The notes below the pieces were generated by a model, which saw only the letters and a list, made by a program, of their open reading frames with translations, ran no database searches and was not told where the DNA came from. A DNA stretch of 37,486 nucleotides from a virus. The position numbers and the translations under genes were made by a program. Positions 36,958-37,486 of the stretch are shown in pieces; the stretch's first letter is position 1; the number at the start of each line of letters is the position of its first letter. The DNA lies in IMG/VR virus record IMGVR_UViG_3300037993_000061, positions 1 to 37,486 of that record; one strand, written 5' to 3'.

Positions 36958-37486
36958 TCAGATCTGAATCACGGCGCACGCGCCGTTGAAATTCCAAGTC
37001 GCAAACCCGGTCGTCGGATTGTAGACGACCGTCTCGCAGTTCGTCACTTGGACGTCGAGAACCTCGACCGGGATCGCGACGTCCGAGCCGGAGCCCGGCG
37101 TTACCGTGCCGCCGGTAATGGTGGTGGCACCCAAAGATGCGGCCGCCTGATAGGTGATCACGTCACCGGAAACCGATAGCACCGTGTAGGTGCCGTTCTG
37201 TCCGCTGATGGAGCTGCCAGTCAAGGACGAGACGACAATCGAATCGCCGGGCGATCCGCCGTAGGCGGTCGTCAGCGTCAGCGAAACGATACCGCTGGTA
37301 TTGTTGTAGGCGCTACCCGTCGAATTGACCGTGTAAGCGGCGAGGTACGGCACGAGCACTTGGTTGACGAAATCCCAAGAGACCGACGCACCGATCGGTC
37401 CGCCTTCGAGGTCGGCGAGGATCGGGTCGCAGGCGACTGCGATGCGGGCCTGGGAACCGAAGGCATAGGCGTTGACGTGATTGAGG
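36958..37486 (-). CDS. Structural protein, 5' end outside the window
   Basis: The frame is open to the right edge, beginning in view with LNHVNAYAFGSQARIAVACD and continuing DFVNQVLVPYLAAYTVN; an internal GTG at 37359 is not the true start. The middle carries a small beta domain (GIVSLTLTTAYGGSPGDSIV ... TYTVLSVSGDVITYQAAASL) of the kind repeated in other virion proteins here. The end is TGFATWNFNGACAVIQI. Position just before the capsid gene suggests a head decoration or capsid-associated protein. Confidence 0.55.
   Translation of the reverse strand, partial: LNHVNAYAFGSQARIAVACDPILADLEGGPIGASVSWDFVNQVLVPYLAAYTVNSTGSAYNNTSGIVSLTLTTAYGGSPGDSIVVSSLTGSSISGQNGTYTVLSVSGDVITYQAAASLGATTITGGTVTPGSGSDVAIPVEVLDVQVTNCETVVYNPTTGFATWNFNGACAVIQI

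Overview
The window is a late-gene segment of a tailed phage with a contractile tail (myovirus morphology). The host is most likely an alphaproteobacterium of the Rhizobiales, perhaps Bradyrhizobium-like. The grounds are the GC-rich sequence, the Bradyrhizobium-style outer-membrane protein with its Lys-Ala-Pro-rich N-terminus, and the style of the secreted proteins; this host assignment is inference. Almost every gene lies on the minus strand, packed with ATGA, TGATG or few-base junctions, so transcription runs from right to left. No terminase, portal, integrase, replication gene, tRNA or CRISPR is visible, so lifestyle and packaging cannot be judged.

Layout in transcription order (high to low coordinates). 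(1) 37.5-33.6 kb, head and neck: a truncated structural gene, the likely major capsid protein, a strong intrinsic terminator with a possible new promoter, then four neck/connector candidates. (2) 33.6-33.0 kb: a truncated GIY-YIG nuclease remnant and two small unknown genes. (3) 33.0-19.0 kb, a large accessory virion block: an apiosidase-like (DUF4038-type) glycoside hydrolase, several beta-helix or beta-rich spike-like proteins, a TPR-glycosyltransferase, a 1073-residue proline-rich protein made of about 27 repeats, an Ig-like small protein and a probable tail terminator. (4) 19.0-8.3 kb, canonical contractile tail: sheath, tube, tail-assembly chaperone with a convincing -1 frameshift signal, tape measure with a lytic transglycosylase domain, then baseplate plug, hub, spike, wedge, gpJ-like and a further baseplate protein. 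(5) 8.3-3.0 kb: tail fibre and spike genes, several of which begin with Sec-type signal peptides, and two small secreted proteins. (6) 2.7-0.07 kb: lysozyme-fold endolysin, RlpA-like protein, outer-membrane beta-barrel protein, an intrinsic terminator and a holin-like membrane protein. One small gene at 2.8-2.96 kb is the only supported plus-strand gene.

The tail genes form a coherent minimal contractile machine. The most unusual part is the block between the neck and sheath genes, which combines a sugar-cleaving enzyme, a sugar-transferring enzyme and a giant Pro-rich repeat protein. A reasonable hypothesis is a virion surface decoration or glycan-interaction system, but nothing in the sequence proves that these proteins act together. 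The recurring use of one small beta domain in at least seven virion proteins, and of signal peptides on tail-fibre genes, are further themes.
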